64,000 bases of DNA. It comes from Lysobacter arenosi. Lineage in GTDB: Bacteria; Pseudomonadota; Gammaproteobacteria; Xanthomonadales; Xanthomonadaceae. The stretch is taken from NCBI RefSeq assembly GCF_016613475.2, contig NZ_CP071517.1, positions 372,001-436,000 of the forward strand. Reading direction: 5' to 3'. Below, in pieces: positions 28,090 through 37,072 of the stretch. A program made the translations under genes and the position numbers. Each line of letters starts with the position of its first letter. The stretch's first letter is position 1. Under the pieces are notes generated by a model, which worked only from the letters and a program-made list of their open reading frames with translations, was not told the origin of the DNA and did no database searches.

Positions 28090-28716
28090 ATGCGCCGTTG
28101 GATGGGGGTACCGGTCGCCGCCGTGATGCTGACTGCCTGCGTCACGATCAACGTCTACTTCCCGGCTGCCGAAGCCAAGGAAGCGGCCAAGGAATTCGTC
28201 GAGAAGGTCATCGGCGACGAAGCCCAGCAGTCCCAGCCCAAGCCGCAGGACAAGCCCGGCGGGCAGAGTGCATCGCTGAATCCGCAACGGTCCGATTCGC
28301 TGGCGCTGCGCATCGACTGGCTGTCGCTGGTCGGCATCGGCACGGCACAGGCGCAGGACCAGCCGGACATCAACATCAAGACGCCGGCGATCCAGGCGAT
28401 CCAGTCGCGCATGGCCTCGCGCTTCGACAGCCAGCTGCGTGCGCATTTCGATTCCGGCGCGCTCGGCTTCGCCAACGACGGCACGATCAGCGTCCGCGAC
28501 GCGTCCAAGATCCCGCTGCCCGAGCGCGTGGGCGTCAACCAGGCGGTCGCCGAGCAGGGCCGTGACGCCAAGGCCGTCTACCGCGAGATCGCGGTGGCCA
28601 ACAACCATCCCGAATGGGAGCAGCAGATCCGCGCCGTGTTCGCGCGCCAGTGGATCGACAGCGCCCGCGGCGGCTGGTGGGTGCAGGACGCCGGTGGCGG
28701 CTGGAAGCAGAAGTAA
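28090..28716 (+). CDS. DUF1318/YdbL-family lipoprotein, possible YnbE-YdbL fusion
   Basis: The 208-residue product has a lipobox (VMLTAC, lipidated Cys17) followed by VTINVYFPAAEAKEAAKEF, a low-complexity linker, and a YdbL/DUF1318 domain ending in WWVQDAGGGWKQK. In E. coli ydbH is followed by two genes, the small lipoprotein ynbE and the periplasmic ydbL; here one gene stands in their place. An internal hydrophobic stretch ending GIGTAQAQ (about residues 72-90) looks like a former signal peptide with an AXA site. An AGGAG ribosome-binding site precedes the ATG. Confidence 0.75.
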   Translation: MRRWMGVPVAAVMLTACVTINVYFPAAEAKEAAKEFVEKVIGDEAQQSQPKPQDKPGGQSASLNPQRSDSLALRIDWLSLVGIGTAQAQDQPDINIKTPAIQAIQSRMASRFDSQLRAHFDSGALGFANDGTISVRDASKIPLPERVGVNQAVAEQGRDAKAVYREIAVANNHPEWEQQIRAVFARQWIDSARGGWWVQDAGGGWKQK

Positions 28717-28741
28717 GAAGCAATAGAAGCAAAGCACCAAA

Positions 28742-28799
28742 GCCCTCCCCCCTGCGGGGGAGGGACGAGCTGCGTGGCAGCCAGGGAGAGGGGTAGGGG
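28742..28799. repeat. GC-rich dispersed repeat with hairpin
   Basis: The 137 bp gap before rlmD contains CCCTCCCCCC and GGGGGAGGG as a strong inverted repeat, followed by GAGCTGCGTGGCAGC and a second GGGAGAGGGG block. The arrangement resembles dispersed intergenic repeats in xanthomonads. It may also terminate the ydbH transcript. Confidence 0.55.
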
Positions 28800-28808
28800 C
28801 GCGCTATC

Positions 28809-28817
28809 TGCGACAAT
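28809..28817 (+). promoter_or_regulatory. candidate extended -10 element before rlmD
   Basis: TGCGACAAT is an extended -10-like sequence 36 bp upstream of the rlmD GTG. No good -35 is seen. Confidence 0.3.
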
Positions 28818-28853
28818 AGCCGGTCCCCTAGCTTCGCGTTCACGCCAGCCGCT

Positions 28854-30185
28854 GTGGCCCGCATAGATCAGACCCCCTTCGAAGTACAAATCACCGGACT
28901 CACCCACGACGGCCGCGGCGTAGCCCGCCGGCCCGATGGCAAGGCCGTGTTCGTCGCCGGTGCATTGCCGGGCGAGCGCGTCATGGCCTCGCAGACCGGC
29001 CGCCACCGCAGTTTCGATGAAGCCCGCACGGTCGACGTGCTGGAGGCGGCGCCCGAGCGCGTCGATCCGCGCTGCCCGCACTTCGGCACCTGCAGCGGCT
29101 GCGCCCTGCAGCACTATGCCGAGGACAAGCAGATCCTCGCCAAGCAGAACGTGCTGATGGAGAACTTCGAGCGCATCGGCCATGTCACGCCCGAGCGCAT
29201 CCTCGCGCCCTTGACCGATGCGTCCTGGGGCTACCGCCGCAAGGGCCGGTTCTCGGTGCGCCGCGTCGAGAAGAAGGACAAGACCCTGGTCGGGTTCCGC
29301 GAAACCGATCCGCGTTTCGTCGCCGACCTGCGCGAATGCCACACGGTGATCCCGCAGATCGGCGAAAGCATCGGCGCGCTCGCCGCGCTGGTCGACGGCT
29401 TGCAGGCACGACGCGAAATTCCGCAGATCGAGTTCATCGCCGGCGACCCGACGCCGGACTTCAGCGGCATCGCGTTGACGATCCGCCACCTGGTGCCCCT
29501 GACCGATGCCGACAAGGACGCCCTCGTCGCCTTCGGCAAGGCGCACGGCTTCGCGATCTTCCTGCAACCGGCCGGCGTCGACAGCGTCCACCCGTTGTGG
29601 CCGGCCGAACCCAGGCTCGCCTTCAGCCTGGAACAGTGGAACCTGGAGTTCCTGTTCCGTCCGCTCGACTTCATCCAGGTCAACGCCGGCCTCAACGGCA
29701 AGATGATCCAGCATGCGATCGACCTGCTGCAGCCGCAGCCGGGTGACCGCGTGCTCGACCTGTTCGCCGGCCTGGGCAACTTCACGCTGCCGCTGGCGCG
29801 CCAGGTGCGCGAAGTGGTCGGCGTGGAAGGCGAGGCGGGGCTGGTGCGCCGCGCGCGCGAGAATGCCGCGCACAACGGCATCGCCAACGCCGACTTCCAT
29901 GCCGCCGACCTGGCCAAGGACCTCAGTGGCGAGTCGTGGATGAAGCAGGGCTTCGACAAGCTGCTGCTCGACCCGCCGCGTTCAGGCGCGGACGTGGTGC
30001 TGGCGCAGCTTCCGCTGAAACAGTTCGGGCGCATCGTCTACGTCAGCTGCCATCCGGCCTCACTGGCGCGCGATGCCGGGTACCTGGTCAATGAGCGCGG
30101 CTGGAAACTGCGTGCCGCGGGCGTGATGGACATGTTCCCGCACACCGCGCACGTGGAATCGATCGCGATGTTCGAACCGGGCTGA
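28854..30185 (+). CDS. rlmD: 23S rRNA (uracil-1939-C5)-methyltransferase
   Basis: RlmD methylates U1939 of 23S rRNA using SAM. The 443-residue product has an N-terminal TRAM domain, the iron-sulfur cysteine cluster (CPHFGTCSGCALQHY plus a Cys in LRECHT), the SAM-binding LDLFAGLGNFTLPLA, and the catalytic Cys in IVYVSCHPASLARD. The start is GTG at 28854 with little room upstream because of the repeat. Confidence 0.94.
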   Translation: MARIDQTPFEVQITGLTHDGRGVARRPDGKAVFVAGALPGERVMASQTGRHRSFDEARTVDVLEAAPERVDPRCPHFGTCSGCALQHYAEDKQILAKQNVLMENFERIGHVTPERILAPLTDASWGYRRKGRFSVRRVEKKDKTLVGFRETDPRFVADLRECHTVIPQIGESIGALAALVDGLQARREIPQIEFIAGDPTPDFSGIALTIRHLVPLTDADKDALVAFGKAHGFAIFLQPAGVDSVHPLWPAEPRLAFSLEQWNLEFLFRPLDFIQVNAGLNGKMIQHAIDLLQPQPGDRVLDLFAGLGNFTLPLARQVREVVGVEGEAGLVRRARENAAHNGIANADFHAADLAKDLSGESWMKQGFDKLLLDPPRSGADVVLAQLPLKQFGRIVYVSCHPASLARDAGYLVNERGWKLRAAGVMDMFPHTAHVESIAMFEPG

Positions 30186-30207
30186 TCGGAAACTTTCGGA
30201 GATTCGC

Positions 30208-30732
30208 ATGGGTATCGAAATCGAACGCAAGTTCCTGGTCACCGGTGACGGCTGGCGCGCGGCCGCGCGCGAAGTCGTGCCGATGGCGCAGGGGTACATC
30301 AATGACCAGGCCGCCATGGACAGCGGTGCGATGAGGGCCTCGGTGCGCGTGCGCATCGCCGGTGACGAGGCCTTCCTCAACCTCAAGTCGCGCGAACTCG
30401 GCCACACCCGCCAGGAGTTCGACTACCCGATTCCGGTCGACGATGCGCGCGGCCTGCTGGCGCTGTGCGTCGGTGGCCTGGTCGACAAGCGCCGCCATTA
30501 CGTCGAGCACGAAGGCCACCTGTGGGAGGTCGACGAGTTCCTCGGTGACAACGCCGGACTGGTGGTGGCAGAGATCGAGCTTTCATCGGCGGACGAGGCG
30601 TTCGCCCGGCCGGCGTGGATCGGCGCGGAAGTCACCGAAGCGGTGCGCTATTACAACCTCGCCCTCGCCACGCGGCCTTATTCGCAGTGGAGCGAGAGCG
30701 AGCGTTCCGGCGCGGTTGCATCGACCCACTGA
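30208..30732 (+). CDS. CYTH-domain protein (triphosphate tunnel metalloenzyme)
   Basis: The 174-residue product has the CYTH signature ExExK at its N-terminus (MGIEIERKFLV) and alternating charged residues lining the tunnel (RVRIAGDEAFLNLKSR, WEVDEFLGDNAGLVVAEIEL). Bacterial single-domain CYTH proteins are usually inorganic triphosphatases; older annotations call them adenylate cyclase class IV (CyaB). Which activity applies here cannot be read from the sequence. Confidence 0.87.
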   Translation: MGIEIERKFLVTGDGWRAAAREVVPMAQGYINDQAAMDSGAMRASVRVRIAGDEAFLNLKSRELGHTRQEFDYPIPVDDARGLLALCVGGLVDKRRHYVEHEGHLWEVDEFLGDNAGLVVAEIELSSADEAFARPAWIGAEVTEAVRYYNLALATRPYSQWSESERSGAVASTH

Positions 30733-30749
30733 GCCCCCATCTTGGCACC

Positions 30750-31478
30750 ATGAACAACAAACCCCTGCGCATCGATATCTGGTCCGACGTGGTCTGCCCC
30801 TGGTGCTGGATCGGCAAGCAACGCCTGCGCACGGCGCTGGCGCAACTGGGCGAAGCCGGGCAGAACGCCGATATCCACTGGCACGCATTCCAGCTCGACC
30901 CCGAGTCCGACGAGACCCCGGTCCCGCTGCGAGAGGCATACGAACGCAAGTTCGGCGGCGCCCAGCGCACCGAACAGATCCTCGCGCAGACCCAGGCGGC
31001 CGGTCGCGCCGAAGGCCTGCCGTTCGATTTCGGCCGCGGCCAGGTGCGGGTCAACACGCTCAAGGCGCACCGGCTGGTCTGGCTGGCCGGGCAGGAAGGC
31101 GACGCCGACAAGGTCGGCGAGGCGCTGTTCCATGCCCATTTCGCCGAAGGCCGCAATCTGGCCGACACGCAGACGCTGGTCGATGCCGGCGCAGCGGGTG
31201 GCCTGTCGGAGCAGCGCGTACGCGCGATGCTCGATTCCGACGAGGGCCTGGCCGAAGTGCGTGCACAGCTGGGCCAGGCGCGTGCGCTCGGCATCCAGGC
31301 CGTGCCGACGTTCGTCCTCGATGGCCGCCTGGCGGTGCAGGGCGCGCAGACACCGGACGTATTCCGCGATGCCTTCGCCAAGATCGGCATCGCGCCGGCC
31401 GTGGCCGCGGCCGACGCGAGCAAGGATGCCGCGGGCAAGGATGACGCCGCCTGCGGACCGGATGGCTGCGCCGTCTGA
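30750..31478 (+). CDS. DsbA-family (FrnE-like) oxidoreductase
   Basis: The 242-residue protein lacks a signal peptide and has a thioredoxin-fold CPWC motif near its N-terminus (SDVVCPWCWIGKQRL) with the DSBA insert and the cis-Pro segment QAVPTFVLDG. This is the cytoplasmic FrnE type. It ends with a second cysteine pair (ACGPDGCAV), a tail seen in relatives of this protein. Its substrate is unknown. Confidence 0.88.
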   Translation: MNNKPLRIDIWSDVVCPWCWIGKQRLRTALAQLGEAGQNADIHWHAFQLDPESDETPVPLREAYERKFGGAQRTEQILAQTQAAGRAEGLPFDFGRGQVRVNTLKAHRLVWLAGQEGDADKVGEALFHAHFAEGRNLADTQTLVDAGAAGGLSEQRVRAMLDSDEGLAEVRAQLGQARALGIQAVPTFVLDGRLAVQGAQTPDVFRDAFAKIGIAPAVAAADASKDAAGKDDAACGPDGCAV

Positions 31479-31593
31479 TCGCCTGACCGTTCACAACTGA
31501 ATCAGCCAGTTCGCGGGGCTGCCGCGGCCGGCCATCTGCGCGACAATGCGGGGCCGCGCCCTGGCGTGGCCCCCATTGCCTGGAGTTTTCCGC

Positions 31594-32589
31594 ATGCTCG
31601 TGATCGGCGTCGCCGGCACCGAACTTACCGCGCAGGAGCGCGACTGGCTGCAGCACGACGCTTGCGCCGGCGTGATCCTGTTTACCCGCAACTTCGCTTC
31701 GCGTGACCAGGTCGCCGAGCTGTCGGCGGCGATCCGCGCCGCAGCCAGGCGCCCGCAGTTGGTCTGCGTCGACCAGGAAGGCGGCCGCGTGCAGCGCTTC
31801 CGCGAAGGCTACAGCGCGCTGCCACCGTTGCAGGGCTTCGGCAAGCTGTATGCCGACGACCGTGAGGCAGCGCTGAAGCTCGCCGAAGAGCACGCCTGGT
31901 TGATGGCGACCGAAGTGCAGGCCAGCGGTGTCGATCTGAGCTTCGCGCCGGTGGTCGACCTCGGCCGCGGCAACCTGGCGATCGGCAATCGCGCGTTCTC
32001 CGAGGATCCGGCCGTGGTCGCCGAGTTCACCCGCGCCTACGTGCGCGGCATGCACGCTGCCGGCATGGCCGCCACGCTCAAGCATTTCCCGGGACACGGC
32101 TCGGTGCAGGCCGATACCCATTTCGACGATGCGGTCGATCCGCGTCCGCTCGACGAACTGCGTGCCACCGACCTGGTTCCGTTCGTCGCCGGCATCGATG
32201 CCAAGGCCGATGCGGTGATGATGGCGCACGTGAAGTATCCGGCTGTTGCGCCCGAGCCGGCGGGCTATTCGAAGTTGTGGATCAATGACGTGCTGCGCAG
32301 CGAGATGGGCTTTCGCGGCGTCGTCTTCAGCGACGACATCGGCATGAAGGCGGCGTTCTCGGTGGGCGGCGTCAAGGCACGCATCGACGCCCATTACGAT
32401 GCCGGTTGCGACGTGGTGCTGGTGTGCCACCCGCAACTGGTCGAGGAATCGCTGGAAGCGGTGAAGGGGCGCACGCTCAACACGATGGCGCTGACTGGCC
32501 TGATTGGTCGCGGCGCGATGGGCTGGGACGGCCTGTTGGCCGACAGCCGCTACGGTTCCGCGCGCAGCCGCCTGGAGGGCCTGGCCTGA
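31594..32589 (+). CDS. nagZ: beta-N-acetylhexosaminidase NagZ
   Basis: NagZ removes GlcNAc from GlcNAc-anhydroMurNAc-peptides during cell-wall recycling in the cytoplasm, and so influences AmpC induction in some species. The 331-residue GH3 protein has the signature KHFPGHGSVQADTH and the catalytic Asp in VFSDDIGM. The ATG at 31594 gives the family start MLVIGVAGTEL. It overlaps hpt by one base (TGATG). Confidence 0.95.
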   Translation: MLVIGVAGTELTAQERDWLQHDACAGVILFTRNFASRDQVAELSAAIRAAARRPQLVCVDQEGGRVQRFREGYSALPPLQGFGKLYADDREAALKLAEEHAWLMATEVQASGVDLSFAPVVDLGRGNLAIGNRAFSEDPAVVAEFTRAYVRGMHAAGMAATLKHFPGHGSVQADTHFDDAVDPRPLDELRATDLVPFVAGIDAKADAVMMAHVKYPAVAPEPAGYSKLWINDVLRSEMGFRGVVFSDDIGMKAAFSVGGVKARIDAHYDAGCDVVLVCHPQLVEESLEAVKGRTLNTMALTGLIGRGAMGWDGLLADSRYGSARSRLEGLA

Positions 32590-33161
32590 TGAGCACGACC
32601 GCTGCCAAGAGCAACGACCTGGCCGCCGCACTGGCCAATTCCGACCTGCTGATCGACCGGGCCACGCTCGAACAGGCGATCCGGGACATGGCCGCACCGA
32701 TCCGCGCCGACTACGGCGACGACGATGTGCCGGTGTACCTGACGATCATGCACGGCGGCCTGCCGTTCGCCGCGCAACTGGCGATGGAAGTCGGCGCGCT
32801 CGGGCTCGACCTGGAGTTCGACTACCTGCACGCCACGCGTTATCGCGGCGCCACCTCCGGCGGCGAGCTGACCTGGAAGCATCGTCCGGCGACGCCGTTG
32901 CAGGGCCGCCGCGTGCTGCTGGCCGACGACATCCTCGATGAGGGCCACACCCTGGCCGCGATCCGCGCCTGGTGCCTGGAGCAGGGTGCCAGCGACGTGC
33001 GCATCGCCGCGCTGGCGGTGAAGGTGCACGACCGCTGCGTGCCGGGCCTGCATGCCGACTATGTCGGCGTCGAAGTGCCGGACCGTTACGTGTTCGGCTA
33101 CGGCATGGACTACCACGAGCAGGGCCGCAACCTGCCGGCGATCTACGCATTGAAGGAATGA
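32589..33161 (+). CDS. hpt: hypoxanthine-guanine phosphoribosyltransferase
   Basis: Purine salvage enzyme that forms IMP/GMP from the base and PRPP. The 190-residue product has the PRPP-binding motif VLLADDILDEGHTL and a C-terminal VPDRYVFGYGMDYHEQGRNLPAIY, typical of the family. It lies between nagZ and mtnP. The product of MtnP (hypoxanthine) is a substrate of this enzyme, so the pair makes a short salvage route. Confidence 0.93.
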   Translation: MSTTAAKSNDLAAALANSDLLIDRATLEQAIRDMAAPIRADYGDDDVPVYLTIMHGGLPFAAQLAMEVGALGLDLEFDYLHATRYRGATSGGELTWKHRPATPLQGRRVLLADDILDEGHTLAAIRAWCLEQGASDVRIAALAVKVHDRCVPGLHADYVGVEVPDRYVFGYGMDYHEQGRNLPAIYALKE

Positions 33162-33165
33162 GCTG

Positions 33166-33930
33166 ATGAGTGGGATCGCTTTGGCCGTCATCGGCGGCAC
33201 CGGTCTGTACAAGCTGGCCGCGTTGCGCGACGTGGAAACGCTGCAGCCGACGACGCGCTTCGGTGCGCCGTCCGGGCCGATCCGGCTCGGCACGCTCGAC
33301 GGTCATCGCGTGGCCTTCCTCGCCCGCCATGGCGAAGGCCATTCGCTGCCGCCGCACAAGATCAACTACCGCGCCAATCTTGCCGCGCTGCAGTCGCTCG
33401 GCGCGCAGCGGGTGCTCGCGCTGAACACGGTCGGTGGCATCGGCGAGCGTTTCGGGCCGTGCGTGCTGGCGTGCCCCGATCAGCTGATCGATTACACCTG
33501 GGGTCGGGTGTCAACGATTTGTGAAGACGAGGGGTCCGAGGTCCTGCATGTCGACTTCGGCGAGCCGTATACGCGCGCGCTGCGGCAGGACGTGATCGCC
33601 GCGGCGGCCAAGGCGGGTGTCGATCTGGTCGCCGAGGGTTGCTACGGGGCGACCCAGGGGCCGCGCCTGGAAACCCGTGCCGAGATCGCGCGGATGCGCC
33701 GGGACGGTTGCGATCTGGTCGGCATGACGGGCATGCCCGAAGCCGGGCTGGCGCGCGAATTGGGCCTGGATTACGCCTGTTTGGCCATCGTCGCCAACTG
33801 GGCGGCGGGGGCCGGTCCGGACCCGGACGAGGTCATCACCCTGCAGGACGTGCTCGACAATGTGGCCGTCGCCTCGGCCGGTCTGCCGGCGCTGCTGGCG
33901 GCCCTGCTCGATCGTTCTGGGCGGGGGTGA
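33166..33930 (+). CDS. mtnP: S-methyl-5'-thioinosine phosphorylase
   Basis: The 254-residue product belongs to the MTAP/PNP family ([60 protein letters not shown]). In Pseudomonas aeruginosa the homologue next to nagZ (PA3004) is specific for methylthioinosine, giving hypoxanthine and methylthioribose-1-phosphate. The same neighbours here, including hpt, favour that specificity over methylthioadenosine. Specificity is inferred. Confidence 0.85.
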   Translation: MSGIALAVIGGTGLYKLAALRDVETLQPTTRFGAPSGPIRLGTLDGHRVAFLARHGEGHSLPPHKINYRANLAALQSLGAQRVLALNTVGGIGERFGPCVLACPDQLIDYTWGRVSTICEDEGSEVLHVDFGEPYTRALRQDVIAAAAKAGVDLVAEGCYGATQGPRLETRAEIARMRRDGCDLVGMTGMPEAGLARELGLDYACLAIVANWAAGAGPDPDEVITLQDVLDNVAVASAGLPALLAALLDRSGRG

Positions 33931-34027
33931 TTGTCAAGCCGGCGTTCAGTTTGCATACTCGACCGGCGCGTGGGCCCGGCTGTCGGACCCTGCGCGACAA
34001 CGCATCCAGCATGAGGTTGATAAGGAC

Positions 34028-34240
34028 ATGCAGTACGGCACCGTGAAATGGTTCAACGACGCCAAGGGCTTCGGGTTCATTTCGCCCGAGGACGGCAGCG
34101 CAGATGTGTTCGCGCATTTCTCTGCGATCAACGCCAAGGGCTTCCGCAGCCTGCAGGAAGGCCAGCGCGTCAGCTACGAGCTGACGCAGGGTCCCGAAGG
34201 GCGCGCAAGCGTCGAACATCACGCCGGTGGCGTGATCTGA
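34028..34240 (+). CDS. cold-shock-domain protein
   Basis: The 70-residue protein is a single cold-shock domain with both RNA-binding motifs ([11 protein letters not shown] and DVFAHFSAI). It binds single-stranded nucleic acid as an RNA chaperone. An AAGGA ribosome-binding site precedes the ATG, and a strong terminator follows. Confidence 0.95.
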   Translation: MQYGTVKWFNDAKGFGFISPEDGSADVFAHFSAINAKGFRSLQEGQRVSYELTQGPEGRASVEHHAGGVI

Positions 34241-34266
34241 CGCAAGCCCGGCAATATCGGCTTGGA

Positions 34267-34293
34267 AGGCCCCGCATTGCGGGGCCTTTTTTT
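34267..34293 (+). terminator. rho-independent terminator after the cold-shock gene
   Basis: AGGCCCCGC, ATT loop, GCGGGGCCT, then seven T. A textbook intrinsic terminator 26 bp after the stop codon. Confidence 0.9.
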
Positions 34294-34364
34294 ATGGGAG
34301 CTTTGAAAGCCGGTCCCGGCGCCCTCGGAGGGGCGTCGTCCGCCGGGCCGGGGATCATGGGGCC

Positions 34365-34370
34365 TAGAAT
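34365..34370 (+). promoter_or_regulatory. candidate -10 box directly before the aidB-like start codon
   Basis: TAGAAT ends 6 nt before the ATG at 34377, which would place transcription initiation at or next to the start codon. No clear -35 is seen. Confidence 0.35.
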
Positions 34371-34376
34371 CACCCC

Positions 34377-36042
34377 ATGCCCGCGCCGGAGTCGCAGATG
34401 CCCCCGCTGCCGCCGTATGCCACGCACCTGGTCGAGAACCAGCCGCCGGAGTTCGGACCGCGCGACCTGTGGCGCGACGACAGCGCGCTGTGCGAGGCGG
34501 TCGTGCGCGAGGGTGGTGGCGATTTCACCGATGCGCTGGCGACCTACGGCGCCCTGGCCGGCGATGAGTTGTACCGGCTCAGCTTCGATGCCCATCGCGA
34601 CCGTCCGCGCCTGCGCACCCATGACCGCTTCGGCCAGCGCATCGACCCTGGTCGAGTTCCATCCCAACTACCACCGCATCATGCAGGCCGGCATCGAGCA
34701 CGGTGTCGCCGGGCTGTCGTGGTCGCAACCGCGCCCCGGCGCGCACGTCGCCCGTGCCGCGCTGAGCTACCTGCACCATCAGGTCGAACCGGGCAGCAGT
34801 TGCCCACTGACGATGACCCATGCCGCCATTCCGGTGCTTCGGCATGCGCCGGCGTTGCACGAGTGGGCCGGCAAGGCGGCTTCTCCCTACTACGACCCGC
34901 GCGATGTCGGCATCGAGCACAAGCTCGGCGTGACGCTGGGCATGGGCATGACCGAGAAGCAGGGCGGCAGCGACGTGCGCGCCAACACCACGCAGGCCAC
35001 GCCGCTTGCCGCGGAAGGCGAGTACCTGCTGGTGGGGCACAAATGGTTCTTCTCGGCGCCGATGTCCGACGGTTTCCTGGTGCTGGCGCAGGCGCCGGCC
35101 GGGCTGAGTTGTTTCCTGTTGCCGCGATGGCGGCCGGACGGTCGCAAGAACGCATTCCGCCTGATGCGGCTCAAGGACAAGCTCGGCGACTGGTCCAACG
35201 CGTCATCGGAAGTGGAGTTCGCCGACGCGTGGGCCTGGCGGATCGGTGACGAGGGGCGCGGTGTGGCGACCATCATCGAGATGGTGATGCTGACGCGGTT
35301 GGACTGCATGCTCGGCGCCGCGGCGGAAATGCGCATGGCGCTGGCGCAGGCGATGCATCACACCCACCACCGCCGTACGTTCGGCAAGCGCCTGGTCGAG
35401 CATGCGCTGATGCGCAACGTGCTCGCCGACCTCGCCATCGAGGCCGAGGCGGCGATCACGCTGTCGATGCGCGTCGCCCGCGCGGTTGACCGCTCCGCGC
35501 ACGATCTGAAGGAGGCCGCGTTCGCGCGGATCGCCACCGCGATCGGCAAGTACTGGATCTGCAAGCGCGCGCCGGCCTTCGTCAACGAGGCGCAGGAGTG
35601 TCTCGGCGGAGCCGGCTACGTCGAGGAATCGATAATGCCGCGCCTGTACCGGCAGGCACCGCTCAACTCGATCTGGGAAGGCAGCGGCAACATCCAGTGC
35701 CTGGACGTGATGCGCGCGCTGCAGCGCGAGCCGCAGACCGGGCAGGCCCTGTTGGCCGAGCTCGAGGCGGCAGCGCACCTGGATCCGGACTTCGATGCCG
35801 AGCTGAAAGAGCTGCGTCCGGTCCTGGTCGGCGAGGCCGAAGTGCCGGAGGTCGAGGCACGGCGCTGGGTCGAAGCGCTGGCGCTGGCATTGCAGGCCAG
35901 CTTGCTGCTGCGCGATGGCAGCCCCATGGCGGAGCCGTTCTGCTGCAGCCGCATCGGCGGTGATCATGGCAACGCACTGGGAACCTTGCCGCGCGATTTC
36001 GACTTCGCCCCGCTGATCACACGCGCCTGGCCGACGGGCTGA
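34377..36042 (+). pseudogene. AidB-like acyl-CoA dehydrogenase, frameshifted by one inserted base
   Basis: The N-terminus (ATHLVENQPPEFGPRDLW) and the flavin/substrate region MTEKQGGSDVRANTT match AidB-type acyl-CoA dehydrogenases, which are linked in E. coli to the alkylation response and annotated elsewhere as isovaleryl-CoA dehydrogenase. After residue ~90 (FGQRID) the frame breaks: removing one C from CCC at 34646-34648 joins it to LVEFHPNYHRIMQAGIEHG and a full domain ending ITRAWPTG, about 554 residues. Everything else is well conserved, so the insertion is probably a sequencing error. Confidence 0.82.
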
Positions 36043-36057
36043 TTGCGCCTTGGTGCC

Positions 36058-36501
36058 TCAACGCCCGTCGCGGATGCGTCGCAGCTGCGCACGGAGCACA
36101 TCCGCATGGGCATCGAGCGTGGCGCGGTCGGGCGTCGGCGGCGCGGCCGGGTAGACGCGCAGGAAATCGTCGTCGGGCATGCGCGGATGGATATGGATGT
36201 GCATGTGCGCGACCTCCTGGAACGCCGCCTCGCCGATGGAGTGCCACAGGCTCAGGCCCTTGTTCGGGAATGCCTCGCCGACCGCGCGCGTCACCAGTGA
36301 CACCGTGGCCATCAACGCCGCGCCAGTGGCCGGGTCGAGCTCGCGGACATCGTTCATGTGCCGGCGCGGAATCACCAGCGTATGGCCGGCATGGAACTGG
36401 CGCAGGCCAATGAAGGCCATCGTCAGCTCGTCCTCGAAGACGATGCTGGCCGGTGCCTGGCAGGCGGCGATGGCGCAGAACGGACAGTCGGTCGTCGTCA
36501 T
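36058..36501 (-). CDS. HIT-family nucleotide hydrolase/transferase
   Basis: The 147-residue product has the histidine triad near its end (EVAHMHIHIHPR), an N-terminal CPFC pair that can bind zinc, and LRQFHAGHTLVIPRRHMND. HIT proteins hydrolyse nucleoside phosphoramidates or dinucleotides. The ATG at 36501 gives the usual start MTTTDCPFC; the in-frame extension upstream has no family similarity. Confidence 0.9.
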   Translation of the reverse strand: MTTTDCPFCAIAACQAPASIVFEDELTMAFIGLRQFHAGHTLVIPRRHMNDVRELDPATGAALMATVSLVTRAVGEAFPNKGLSLWHSIGEAAFQEVAHMHIHIHPRMPDDDFLRVYPAAPPTPDRATLDAHADVLRAQLRRIRDGR

Positions 36502-36544
36502 GCAGTCCCGAGTTGGTGCGCGCGCGCAGGTGCGCTGCAAGACA

Positions 36545-36958
36545 CTACCAAATTCCGATTCGCGGTTCGAAGGTCCGGCTCTTGCTGTTGTGTGTCGCGC
36601 GTACGCTGATGCTGCCGGGGACGAAGCTCTTGCCCTTGTACACGACGTCCATGCTGAGCTGGTCGACGAGGCCTTCGTTGCGAAGGGACAGGAGGGTTTC
36701 AGTCACCAGGTCCATGATCTCCGGGATGCCCGGTGGCACGTAGATCAGGTTGTACGCCTCGCGGTTGCCGCCGAACTCTTCCGGGAAGAGGGTGATCTCG
36801 AACAGCATTCCCTGCTGGGCCAGCGCCCGCGCGATTTCGAGTGAGGCGACGTGCGAGTAATCCGACGTGGTTCGCACTGGACGGCGTGGGACCGCGATGC
36901 CTGTCGCGATGGCTGCCTGGATGCCAGCCGGTCCAACTGCGTTTGAAGTGAGCCTCAT
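36545..36958 (-). CDS. conserved-looking protein of unknown function
   Basis: I do not recognise the family. With the ATG at 36958, which has a GAGG ribosome-binding site 6 nt upstream, the product is 137 residues with no signal peptide or membrane segment. It contains SLEIARALAQQGMLFEITLF and ends in a beta-rich region (SMDVVYKGKSFVPGSISVRA). Codon use is less GC-biased than its neighbours and there is no obvious operon partner, so it could be a more recent acquisition. Confidence 0.55.
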   Translation of the reverse strand: MRLTSNAVGPAGIQAAIATGIAVPRRPVRTTSDYSHVASLEIARALAQQGMLFEITLFPEEFGGNREAYNLIYVPPGIPEIMDLVTETLLSLRNEGLVDQLSMDVVYKGKSFVPGSISVRATHNSKSRTFEPRIGIW

Positions 36959-37072
36959 CTGCACCTCGGCATGGCACGTGGCCAACGCTAGGGTGCATCC
37001 GGGCAAACGCGGAACGAATGAGAATCGTCTCAAACGTGACTACGATGGTACGTCGTCCTGACGGCGCGTGGC

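Noticed and set aside
37019..37032. Fur-box-like inverted repeat TGAGA-N4-TCTCA upstream of the unknown gene at 36545-36958
   Set aside because: Only one half resembles a Fur hexamer array and the spacing is wrong for the 7-1-7 model; symmetry over 5 bp arms is weak evidence.
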